Positions 1 through 7,434 of a stretch of DNA of 46,693 bases are shown in pieces. Within the stretch, counting starts at the first letter, position 1. Each line of letters begins with the position of its first letter. Where the stretch lies: the NCBI GenBank assembly GCA_016218495.1, contig JACRDU010000148.1, forward strand, positions 1-46,693, read 5' to 3'. The DNA comes from Elusimicrobiota bacterium (GTDB lineage: Bacteria > Elusimicrobiota > Elusimicrobia > UBA1565). A program made the position numbers and the translations under genes. The notes under the pieces were generated by a model that did no database searches, was not told where the DNA came from, and saw only the letters and a program-made list of their open reading frames with translations.

Positions 1-212
1 AACACGCTCTGCGTCCGTGGAGCGTCATTGTTCTGGAATCTCAACGGACAACGGCAACAGAAACGGAGGCAAGACCCAGCAAACTACGGCAACGGACCCT
101 CAACGCTCTTCAGGCTCATTCCCGGATTGGAAAATGCTGAGCCAAGGGCCTATCCGTCATGGGGCCGCCTGACCCCTGGCAAAACCCCGCCCCGCCTTCC
201 ATCCTTATATGT

Positions 213-3200
213 ATGCCCCTCTGGAGACGGGTCCTCGCGGCCTCGTTGGCCGCCGTGCTGACGGCTCTCGCTCCCGGCCTCGAGCCGTACCGCCTGTTCG
301 CCCAGGTCAAGGGCGCCGTCGAAGTGCCGGTCACGGTGGGGACCCCCGGGCTGGGCCAGACGGGGGCCGGGACGGTCGGCGCGAACCTGTCCCTCTCCGC
401 CCCGCCGTCCCTCGTCTCTCCGACGGGGCTGGCGTCCACTTTGCCCAACCCCGCGGCCCTAAGCCCCGCATTGACGCCCAAGGTCGGAGCGGGAGCGTCC
501 GCGGCTGCCGCGCCTTCGGCCGCGGCCATGCCCGCCGCGGCCGCCGCGGCGGCTCCGGCGAAGGCCCTGCCCCCGGTCCGATCTCCGGCGCCATCCCGCG
601 CCTCGTCAAAGACCTCCGGCCGCAGCGCGCCGGAGGCGGCCCCTGAGCGAGCCGGAAAGCCGGCGCCGCGGGCCGCCGGTGCGGCGAAAACCCTGGACTC
701 CATCTCCAAGGGGGTCGACGCGGGCGCCGCCCTCGACTCGCTCTACTCGGGCGCCGCCGCCCGGACGGCCTCCGACGCCTTCCCCGCCGCGGCCCGGACC
801 GGGTCCCTCAACGCCGCGCGCCCGGCCCTCGGCCGGGGCGCCGCATCCCAGCCCGCCGCCGAGGAGCCGGCCGTCGGCTTCCTGAAGAAGGAGGCCCCGG
901 CCCAGGCCCCGCAGGGCTTCTTCGGCCGGCTGCGCTCCAAGCTCTCCGCCTTCTCCGGCTTCAACCGCTCCGAGAAGGCCTACATCCTCGGCCAGGCCAC
1001 CTTCCTCTTCGCCATCAGCATCTACCTGGCCTCGATGCCCCTGCTCGTGCAGGCCCTGACCGGCGACGCGGCGATGACCGGCGTGGCCCGCGCCGTTCAC
1101 TATTGGACCTTCGCCGGGGCCTCGCTGCTCTCGGGCGGCATCGTGGCGCGTACGCCGATGAAGCGCATCCTGGTCGGGGCGGCCGTCTCGCGCGCCCTCA
1201 TCTTCGGCTCCATCGGATTCCTGGCTCTGGTCGGCGGCTTGCCCTGGGCGGGCTTCCTGGGCCTGGTCGGGATCAACGCCGTCATCGTGTCGATGAACCA
1301 CCTGGTCGACATCGACACCGACGGGGCCCGCAAGGTCTTCACCTCGGACAAGAAGATCGAGCAGGGCGGCTACCTCTACGACCTCATCTACTACGGGATG
1401 ATGCTGGTCGTCCCGCCGCTGATCGGCCTCCCGATGGACTGGCTGGACGCCACCTACGGCCCCGGCATCGGAGCGGCGGTGGGGTTCGCGATGTTCGCGG
1501 CGGTGATGAGCGCCGCGGCGTTCATCTACGCCAAGTTCGTCAAGGTGAAGGGCAACGGCGAGGCCCTCCTCGACGCCCTGGGACCCTTGGGCCGCGGGCT
1601 GCGCATGCTCCGTTCGGGCTGGGAGATCCTGCGCGAGGCCCCGCGGCGCAACTGGGAGACGATGAAGCTCCTGTGGCGCAACAAGCGCATCCTGTCGCGC
1701 TCAGCGATGGCCACGGCGGAGAATTTCGTCGAGGACGCGCTGTTCGCCGTCGTCCTGCCCACCTTCGCCATCGACATCCTCAAGTCCGGGGCCTCGGGCA
1801 ACGGCCTGCTGCTCTCGGCGGTCACGCTGGGGGGCCTGATCGCCTCGACGTTCCTGATGAAGTACGCCCAGAAGATCCAGGGGCGCATCGGCACCTACCA
1901 GTTCCTCGCCTACCTGACCATCGGGGCCTCGCTGGCCTTCATCCCTTCGGCCCTGCTCTGGTCCGCCCCTTCCCTGCTCCTCGCGGTGCCGGCCGTCGTG
2001 CTGATGAAGATGCTCTACCAGCCGCTGCGCTCGCGCATGCGGGCGCTCCTGCAGGTCGAGATCAAGAACGACCCCGAGGCTTCCAAGCGCGGGGAGGACA
2101 TCAACGCCCTGATGACGGTCTTCGAGGTCCTCGCCGCCGGCGCGGGCGGCCTGGCCTTCGCCTGGCTCTTCGGCCACGCGGGGGCGGGAACGCCGCTCCA
2201 CGACCTCCTCGGCGACGGCGCGCCGATGAAGATGGTCACGCTGGCCATGATGGGCATCTCGGCGGTCTACCTGGGAGGGCTCAAGCTGCTCGGCTCCACC
2301 CTGCCGCGCTGGCTGCGCTGGCGCTCGCCCAAGGGCGCCGAGCGGACCGAGCTCGACAAGCTGGCCAAGAACCTGGCCAAGCTGGGCCTCCCCCCGGCCA
2401 AGACGGTGCGGGTGGCGAACCCGGTCTCGGCCGACCGGCCGACGGTGGCCATCCTGGCCCCCGCCTCCGTGTACAAGCTCTCCATCGCCCGCGAGGGCGG
2501 GCGCCAGGCCCCCGGCGACGTCCACCTGGCCCTGGACGCCTCCTGGCTGGTCTCGGAGCGCCGGCCCGACGGCCGGACCCGCATCCTGATGAAGAAGGGC
2601 CTGTTCTTCGACGCCGAAGGCCAGGCCTGGGTGGCGGAGTACGACCAGCCGCGCGTGGTGCGCTACTTCGGCAACTTCTTCACTTTGGGCTCCAACGACC
2701 GCGCCGACGGGGTCCCGTTCGAGAAGGGCCTCGACACGCCGATGACGAGCTCGGTGGAGCTGGAGGCCGTCACCAACGACAAGCTCCTCACGCGCGTCTT
2801 CATGGCGGAGAAGGGCGTGGGGGTGCCCGCCACCCTGGCCTTCCTCCTCCACGGCCATCCCATGGCCTGGCGGACCGGCTTCGACCGCAACGGGGTGACG
2901 CTGGCCCAGCTCGGCGCCCGGGTGCGCGCCCAGGTGGAGGAGTTCCTCGCCGCCAACGCCGGGCGCCTCGGCGGCGAGGTCGTGGTGAAGCCCTCGGGCC
3001 CGCAATGGCACTCGAGCCGCGGGGTGAAGTTCTTCAAGACCTCCGACATCGACGCGATCGCCGCCCACGTCATGGCCCTCTCGCAGGACGGCATGATGAC
3101 CCCCGACGGCGCCGTCCTCATCGACGAGCGCATCACGCCTCCGCCGCTCTACTTCCGCGTCAAGGAAGGCGGCGCGCGCGCGCCGCCCGCCGACGGCTAT

Positions 3201-5060
3201 TCCGGCAAGGGCCTGCGCATGGGCGCCGACGTGTCGCTGGACTTCCTTTCGGCCGCGGAGGCGAAGACCGCCGCCGCGGCGCCGGCCAAGCGCGACTGGA
3301 ACATGCGCCTGTTCGCCCAGCGCACCCCGTGGGGCGGCACGGTCAACTCGGCCGTCTTCGTGCGCGCCGGCCCCTGGGGCAAGCCCACGGTCGCCGAGCC
3401 CGGCGGCCCGAACGAGGCGGGGAAGGCCGACCCCGAGGACGCCGCCGTGGTGATGCCCTTCGAGGACGTGATCAAGGCCCTGCAGGACCAGCACGGCCTG
3501 CTCAAGACCCCCGCCGAGGCGGCGGCCTTCCGCGAGGACCTCGAGAGGACGGCGCGCGGGACCCTCGAGTCGCTCTGGGAGAACGAGGCCCAGCTGCGCG
3601 CCGACGGGAGGATCCCCGCCCAGGCCCAGACCGACTTCGTCGGCCTCGACGTGATGCTCGACTGGAAGGGCGGCAAGCTCATCCCGAAGGTCATCGAGAT
3701 CAACGACCACGACTCGGGCGGGCAGATGCAGCTCGACAGCTTCTATCCGGAGCGGGCCGGCGAGCACTCGCGCGCCTGGGTGGCGACGATGCTGCAGCGC
3801 GCCCGCCGCGACGCCCTCAAGGGCAAGCGCATCCTGATGGTGGGCGGCGGCTACTACGGCAAGCGCTTCATCTTCGAGCGGGCCAAGGAGCTGGGCGTCA
3901 AGATCACCCTGGTCGACCGCCCGGGCTCCCTGATGGCCGACCTGGTGGACCGCTATATCCCCGTGGAGACCCTCGACAAGGACGGCGCCGCCGCGGCCGC
4001 CGAGTCGGCCCTGGCCGAGGCCGGCCTGACCGGAAAATTCGACGGCATCACCTCGTTCTGGGAGGACGATATCCCGCTGACCGCCGAGCTGGGAGAGAAG
4101 CTGGGCCTGCCCTTCCTGCCGGTCGCCGGGGCCAAGGCGGCGCGCGACAAGCGCGCCACGCGCGAGGTGATGGCGGCGGCCGGCCTGCCTGCCCCGCGCT
4201 TCGCGCCGGTGCGCTCCGACGAAGAGCTCGAGGCGGCCGTCGCGTCGGTGGGATTCCCCGCCATCATGAAGCCGGCCTCCGGCGCGGAGGCCAAGTTCGT
4301 CAAGGAGGTGCGCTCCGCCGCCGAGGCCCGCGCCGCCTGGAAGTCGCTCTCCGCGGAGGTGGCGCGCGAGGCGGCCACCGACGGCGCCTTCTCGGCCCAG
4401 ATCGGCCTGGTGATGGAGCAGTACCTCGAGGGCGACGAGGTCGATGTGGACGTGGTGATGCAGGGCGGCAAGCCGGTGTTCACCTCGGTCACCGACAACT
4501 GGCCGACCAAGCGCCCCTTCTTCCTCGCCACCGGCTCCAGCCTGCCCAGCCACCTGCCGTCTGCCGGCCAGGCCGAGCTGGCCAAGCTGGCCCACGACTC
4601 CGCCGCCGCCCTCAAGCTGGACCGCGGGGTGCTGCACATCGAGATGAAGCTCACCCCCGAGGGTCCGCGGGTCATCGAGGTCAACGCGCGCATGGGCGGC
4701 GTCTATGTCCGGGACTGGGTGAAGGACGTCTGGGGGGTGGACCTCGTCGAGGAGGGGCTGATGGCCGCGGCGGACATCCCCGGCGCGCCCTACAAGTCCC
4801 CGACCCCCCTGACCCACCTGGAGGGGCGCTTCCTGATTCCGGAGCGCTCGGGCACCCTCAAGGCCCTCGACGGCTCCGCCGCCGAGGCGGACCCGTCGCT
4901 CTACGAGCTGCGCAAGATGATCCGCCCGGGGGCCGCGGTGCGCGTCCCGCCGGAGGGCAACGACCGGGTGGGGATGGTCACGGCCCGGGGGCGCAGCGCG
5001 GCCGAGGCCGAGGCCGCCCTCAAGCGCGTCGAAGCGAAGGTCCGGATGGACGTGGACTAG
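213..5060 (+). CDS. MFS-like transporter fused to tandem ATP-grasp ligase modules
   Basis: A 1615-residue protein if started at the ATG at 213, chosen because it opens directly with a basic, hydrophobic signal-like stretch (MPLWRRVLAASLAAVLTALA). An in-frame ATG at 159 is possible. Layout from 213: signal-like helix, Ala/Pro-rich linker to about 235, a polytopic MFS-like region about 250-700, then a soluble half. The first ATP-grasp-like unit has VVVKPSGPQW near 925 and the metal-site motif KVIEINDHDSGG near 1160. The second has a Rossmann start (KRILMVGGGYYGKRF, near 1205), MKPASGAEAK, EQYLEGDEVDVDV and RVIEVNARMGG near 1487. The E-x-N metal-ligand pair is present in both units, so both may be active. 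The doubled layout resembles carnosine synthase and other ATP-dependent peptide ligases. I infer synthesis of an amide-bonded product coupled to transport; the substrate is unknown. The stop overlaps the convergent lipoprotein gene by 4 bases. Confidence 0.85.
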   Translation: MPLWRRVLAASLAAVLTALAPGLEPYRLFAQVKGAVEVPVTVGTPGLGQTGAGTVGANLSLSAPPSLVSPTGLASTLPNPAALSPALTPKVGAGASAAAAPSAAAMPAAAAAAAPAKALPPVRSPAPSRASSKTSGRSAPEAAPERAGKPAPRAAGAAKTLDSISKGVDAGAALDSLYSGAAARTASDAFPAAARTGSLNAARPALGRGAASQPAAEEPAVGFLKKEAPAQAPQGFFGRLRSKLSAFSGFNRSEKAYILGQATFLFAISIYLASMPLLVQALTGDAAMTGVARAVHYWTFAGASLLSGGIVARTPMKRILVGAAVSRALIFGSIGFLALVGGLPWAGFLGLVGINAVIVSMNHLVDIDTDGARKVFTSDKKIEQGGYLYDLIYYGMMLVVPPLIGLPMDWLDATYGPGIGAAVGFAMFAAVMSAAAFIYAKFVKVKGNGEALLDALGPLGRGLRMLRSGWEILREAPRRNWETMKLLWRNKRILSRSAMATAENFVEDALFAVVLPTFAIDILKSGASGNGLLLSAVTLGGLIASTFLMKYAQKIQGRIGTYQFLAYLTIGASLAFIPSALLWSAPSLLLAVPAVVLMKMLYQPLRSRMRALLQVEIKNDPEASKRGEDINALMTVFEVLAAGAGGLAFAWLFGHAGAGTPLHDLLGDGAPMKMVTLAMMGISAVYLGGLKLLGSTLPRWLRWRSPKGAERTELDKLAKNLAKLGLPPAKTVRVANPVSADRPTVAILAPASVYKLSIAREGGRQAPGDVHLALDASWLVSERRPDGRTRILMKKGLFFDAEGQAWVAEYDQPRVVRYFGNFFTLGSNDRADGVPFEKGLDTPMTSSVELEAVTNDKLLTRVFMAEKGVGVPATLAFLLHGHPMAWRTGFDRNGVTLAQLGARVRAQVEEFLAANAGRLGGEVVVKPSGPQWHSSRGVKFFKTSDIDAIAAHVMALSQDGMMTPDGAVLIDERITPPPLYFRVKEGGARAPPADGYSGKGLRMGADVSLDFLSAAEAKTAAAAPAKRDWNMRLFAQRTPWGGTVNSAVFVRAGPWGKPTVAEPGGPNEAGKADPEDAAVVMPFEDVIKALQDQHGLLKTPAEAAAFREDLERTARGTLESLWENEAQLRADGRIPAQAQTDFVGLDVMLDWKGGKLIPKVIEINDHDSGGQMQLDSFYPERAGEHSRAWVATMLQRARRDALKGKRILMVGGGYYGKRFIFERAKELGVKITLVDRPGSLMADLVDRYIPVETLDKDGAAAAAESALAEAGLTGKFDGITSFWEDDIPLTAELGEKLGLPFLPVAGAKAARDKRATREVMAAAGLPAPRFAPVRSDEELEAAVASVGFPAIMKPASGAEAKFVKEVRSAAEARAAWKSLSAEVAREAATDGAFSAQIGLVMEQYLEGDEVDVDVVMQGGKPVFTSVTDNWPTKRPFFLATGSSLPSHLPSAGQAELAKLAHDSAAALKLDRGVLHIEMKLTPEGPRVIEVNARMGGVYVRDWVKDVWGVDLVEEGLMAAADIPGAPYKSPTPLTHLEGRFLIPERSGTLKALDGSAAEADPSLYELRKMIRPGAAVRVPPEGNDRVGMVTARGRSAAEAEAALKRVEAKVRMDVD

Positions 5061-5710
5061 GGCTTCAGGCTCGGCCCGCCGGGGCCGTCCTTGAGCGCCC
5101 GGAAGGAGTTGACCAGGTTGTTGAACCGGTCTTCGTACTTGTCGAACCCGGCGCGCGTCGCGGGATAGATCAGCACGTAGAAGCCCGTGTCCATGGGCAC
5201 GACCACATAGGCGTGCTGGCGCAGCACCACGGTCTTCTTGGAGCCGGCCTCCTCGGACACGCCGAAGCGCATCGTGCCGGGGACCTCCATCGGCGCGAGC
5301 ACCACGAAATGCGTGGCCTCCCAGCCGCTGACCGAGATGGGATGCGGCTCGACCTTCAGCGCGCGGTCGGGGCCGTAGAGGTCGCGCAGGGTGCGCTCGA
5401 CGAATTCGCGGGGAGTGGAGTAGGCCTCCACCGCCCCGTCGGGCAGGGTCCGGACGCGGTCCTTGCCGTACCAGCGCGCCTGCAGCGTGGGGACGCCGCG
5501 GTGGAACTCGGGGTCGAAGGGGCCGACGAAGGTGTAGCTGTAGTAGTCGTCGCCCTGGCGGTCCAGATAGACGCTCCAGCCCCAGGGGACCTGGGCCGTG
5601 AAGTCGCCGGACTCGGAGTTGTACTTGATGTACTTCGGGGGCTTGCAGGCCGCCGTAAAGGGCAGGGCCGACAGGGCGGCGAGCACGCAGAGCTTCTTGA
5701 ACCCATTCAT
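5057..5710 (-). CDS. Predicted lipoprotein of unknown function
   Basis: A 217-residue protein with a lipoprotein signal: MNGFKKL, a hydrophobic core, and lipobox FTAAC with the acylated Cys at 22. The mature part has alternating polar and aromatic residues (FTAQVPWGWSVYLD, YYSYTFVGPFDP, FYVLIYPATRAGFDKYEDRF). It ends in a FNNLVNSFRALK segment like the tail of small lipoproteins of the PsbP/DUF1795 kind, which I mention only as a resemblance. It is probably anchored in a membrane facing the periplasm. Its last 4 bases overlap the end of the upstream convergent fusion gene (shared CTAG). A good sigma-70-type promoter lies just before the ATG and leaves almost no leader. Function is not known. 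Confidence 0.8.
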   Translation of the reverse strand: MNGFKKLCVLAALSALPFTAACKPPKYIKYNSESGDFTAQVPWGWSVYLDRQGDDYYSYTFVGPFDPEFHRGVPTLQARWYGKDRVRTLPDGAVEAYSTPREFVERTLRDLYGPDRALKVEPHPISVSGWEATHFVVLAPMEVPGTMRFGVSEEAGSKKTVVLRQHAYVVVPMDTGFYVLIYPATRAGFDKYEDRFNNLVNSFRALKDGPGGPSLKP

Positions 5711-5721
5711 GCTTTCGGCCG

Positions 5722-5750
5722 ATTATAACAGGGTTTCCGCGGTCTGTCCA
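5722..5750 (-). promoter_or_regulatory. Promoter of the lipoprotein gene
   Basis: Reading the minus strand, TGGACA (5750-5745), a 17-base spacer and a perfect TATAAT (5727-5722) precede the ATG at 5710. Only 11 bases separate the -10 box from the start codon, so the mRNA would carry a leader of about 5 bases and no ribosome binding site. Confidence 0.65.
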
Positions 5751-5756
5751 TGAAAG

Positions 5757-6407
5757 CTAGCGCTTCTCCCGATGAGCCTTTACGAACTCTATGACGGGAG
5801 GGATGACAGAGAGGATGATGATGGCCAGGATGACGAAATGGAAGTTCTTCTTCACCATGGGCAGGCCCGCGAACTTATAGCCGGCCAGCACGAAGGAGAG
5901 CACCCAGAACACGCCCCCGACCACGTTGTAGGCCGCGAAGCGGCGGTACTCCATGGTCCCGACTCCGGCGACGAAGGGCGCGAAGGTGCGCACGATGGGC
6001 ATGAAGCGCGCCAGGATGATGGTCTTGCCGCCGTACTTCTCGTAGAACTCGTGGGCGCGCTGCAGGTGGCGCGGGTTGAGCCAGCGCGAGTCCGTGCGGT
6101 GGAAGACCTTGGGGCCTATCCAGCGCCCGGCCGAGTAGTTCACCGCGTCGCCCAGGACGGCCGCGGCGATGAGCAGGGCGCAGACGGCCTTGACGTCGAT
6201 GGGGGAGCCCTCGGCGGCCGCCAGCGCCCCGACGGCGAAGAGCAGGGAGTCGCCGGGCAGCCAGGGCGTCACGACGAGCCCGGTCTCGGCGAAGACGACG
6301 AGGAACAGGAGGGCGTAGAGCCAGCCCCCCATCCAGCCCGCCCAGACGGTGAGGTAGCGGTCGAGGTGCAGGAATACGTCCACCGTCGTGCGCAGGAGCT
6401 CGAACAT
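5757..6407 (-). CDS. DedA-family inner-membrane protein
   Basis: A 216-residue polytopic protein of the DedA/SNARE-associated (PF09335) family. Seen: MFELLRTTVDVFLHLDRYL, typical of DedA starts; a hydrophobic hairpin with FAETGLVVTPWLPGDSLLF; the conserved loop HEFYEKYGGKTIILARFMPIVRTFAPFVAGVG with the paired basic and acidic residues of this family; then C-terminal membrane segments ending in KAHREKR. Family members are linked to undecaprenyl-phosphate or phospholipid flipping and to membrane homeostasis. I chose the ATG at 6407 because it fits family N-termini and has a TAGACT hexamer 8 bases upstream. An upstream ATG at 6440 and GTG at 6443 are in frame and remain possible; they add PPKKFVDYPP-type residues. 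Confidence 0.88.
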   Translation of the reverse strand: MFELLRTTVDVFLHLDRYLTVWAGWMGGWLYALLFLVVFAETGLVVTPWLPGDSLLFAVGALAAAEGSPIDVKAVCALLIAAAVLGDAVNYSAGRWIGPKVFHRTDSRWLNPRHLQRAHEFYEKYGGKTIILARFMPIVRTFAPFVAGVGTMEYRRFAAYNVVGGVFWVLSFVLAGYKFAGLPMVKKNFHFVILAIIILSVIPPVIEFVKAHREKR

Positions 6408-6415
6408 GGGCGGGT

Positions 6416-6421
6416 AGTCTA
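6416..6421 (-). promoter_or_regulatory. Candidate -10 hexamer (TAGACT) for the DedA gene
   Basis: TAGACT on the minus strand, 8 bases before the ATG at 6407, fits the TANNNT type seen before several other genes here. If it is the real -10 box the transcript is nearly leaderless. No clear -35 box is seen. Confidence 0.35.
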
Positions 6422-6446
6422 CGAATTTCTTGGGCGGCATCACCCA

Positions 6447-6944
6447 TCAGACTTGGAACCCGATCCTCTTTCTCGGCGCCTTGGGCTGCCGCATCAATTG
6501 GCGCAGGGCATCGAAGACAGCCTTGAAGCGACCTTCGCAACTAGCCTCAAGCGCCTCAAGCCTCTTTGCCAACCCCTCGCTGGAGGACAAGAAGCGCCGC
6601 ATCCGCACGAAGGCGCGCATGATCTCGATGTTGACCTGGACGGCCCTAGGGTGGTTCAGGACGCTTGAAAGCATGAGGATGCCGTGCTCCGTGAATGCGC
6701 GTAGCGGTTTCCGACGGCCTCCCCAGGATTCCGAACTTGATATCACAGATTGTGATATCAAGATTACTGTTTCTTTTTCAGACAAATTAACCATAAAATC
6801 CGACGGAAACCGCTCCAGATTCCGGCGCACGGCCTGATTGAGCACACGGGTCTCGATGCCGTAGAGCTCCGCGAGGTCCCGGTCCAGCATGACCTTCTGG
6901 CCGCCGATGAGGTAGATGCGCGTCTCGATGGATATAGGGTCCAC
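6447..6944 (-). CDS. ORF6N-domain DNA-binding protein
   Basis: About 165 residues from a GTG at 6944, the first plausible start before the domain; the frame stays open upstream, but that stretch is Arg-rich and non-family in character. The ORF6N domain fills most of it: IETRIYLIGGQKVMLDRDLAELYGIETRVLNQAVRRNLERFPSDFM, then WGGRRKP and AFTEHGILMLSSVLNHPRAVQVNIEIMRAFVRMR, followed by a helical tail. ORF6N proteins are found in phages, plasmids and scattered chromosomal loci, and are thought to bind DNA. The middle (about 6737-6800) is clearly AT-richer than the neighbours and contains a long perfect palindrome. Together these suggest acquisition by transfer. It lies 71 bases downstream of the cupin gene on the same strand. 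No integrase or other phage gene accompanies it. Confidence 0.85.
   Translation of the reverse strand: MDPISIETRIYLIGGQKVMLDRDLAELYGIETRVLNQAVRRNLERFPSDFMVNLSEKETVILISQSVISSSESWGGRRKPLRAFTEHGILMLSSVLNHPRAVQVNIEIMRAFVRMRRFLSSSEGLAKRLEALEASCEGRFKAVFDALRQLMRQPKAPRKRIGFQV
6736..6762. repeat. Perfect 12-bp inverted repeat inside the ORF6N gene
   Basis: Arms CTTGATATCACA and TGTGATATCAAG are exact reverse complements around a 3-base centre (GAT). The element sits in an AT-rich island inside the coding sequence, in the residues that read LISQSVIS. Such symmetry could be an operator for the encoded DNA-binding protein or a relic of insertion. Confidence 0.9.
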
Positions 6945-7015
6945 GATACTAGTACGCGCGAGGGGTCGGTTTGGTTCCCCCCCTTCAGGTGCCGCGACGC
7001 AACACCCGTGGATTC

Positions 7016-7381
7016 TTAGGCGGCGTCGCGATGGACGGCGGCGGGGGAGAACGCGGGGACGCAGACGGCCACGTACTCGGCGCCCTCGGGCTCCGGGGAG
7101 GAGTAGCGCACCCACTCGCCCTTGGGGGTATGGACGGCCTGGCCGGCCTTGACCAGCACGGCCCCGGATTTCGTCTCGACCTTCAGGCAGCCCTTGAGGA
7201 CGAGGGTGTACTCGTCGAATTCGGGCGTCTGACCGGGCTCCACCCAGCCCGACGGGCTCTTCATGCGCGCCACGCTGACCTGCGCGGTGCCGGAGTTTAT
7301 GCGCCCGACGAACTCCTCGATGAGCTTGGGCTTGGTCCCGGCGGCTTCGATGACGGACGGCTTGGGGATGAGTCTGGCCAT
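7016..7381 (-). CDS. Small cupin-domain protein
   Basis: 121 residues from the ATG at 7381 (MARLIPKPSV). A single cupin barrel is visible: SPSGWVEPGQTPEFDEYTLVLKGCLKVE is the first conserved strand pair, and VKAGQAVHTPKGEWVRYSS is the second with the usual G-x-x-x-H-x-P-x-G pattern. The two histidines of the classical first motif are replaced by a PEFDEY sequence, so metal binding, if any, must differ. It could be a small-molecule binding protein or an enzyme of the EutQ-like or DUF861-like kind. I cannot assign a substrate. The ATG is supported by a TACAAT hexamer 7 bases upstream and the lack of any Shine-Dalgarno sequence. Confidence 0.82.
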   Translation of the reverse strand: MARLIPKPSVIEAAGTKPKLIEEFVGRINSGTAQVSVARMKSPSGWVEPGQTPEFDEYTLVLKGCLKVETKSGAVLVKAGQAVHTPKGEWVRYSSPEPEGAEYVAVCVPAFSPAAVHRDAA

Positions 7382-7388
7382 GGCGCCG

Positions 7389-7394
7389 ATTGTA
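7389..7394 (-). promoter_or_regulatory. -10 hexamer (TACAAT) placed for a leaderless cupin mRNA
   Basis: TACAAT on the minus strand ends 7 bases before the ATG at 7381, so transcription would begin at or one base before the start codon. No -35 box at normal spacing is evident. Confidence 0.5.
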
Positions 7395-7434
7395 CCAATC
7401 GGCTGGCCCGCATTCGCCGGCGGATGCGGAGGCT

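Noticed and set aside
28-261. Short open frame at the left edge
   Set aside because: No start signal, no family, and it runs into the fusion gene in another frame; bases 1-212 hold nothing else I can name.
1701-4817. 1038-codon antisense open frame
   Set aside because: Composition (Gly, Arg, His, Leu with GRGG and EEG runs) is typical of the opposite strand of GC-rich genes; no recognised motif or start signal.
1103-5728. Very long open frame (+) overlapping the MFS/ATP-grasp gene
   Set aside because: Arg/Gly/Pro-rich translation with no domain; a high-GC shadow of the real gene in another frame.
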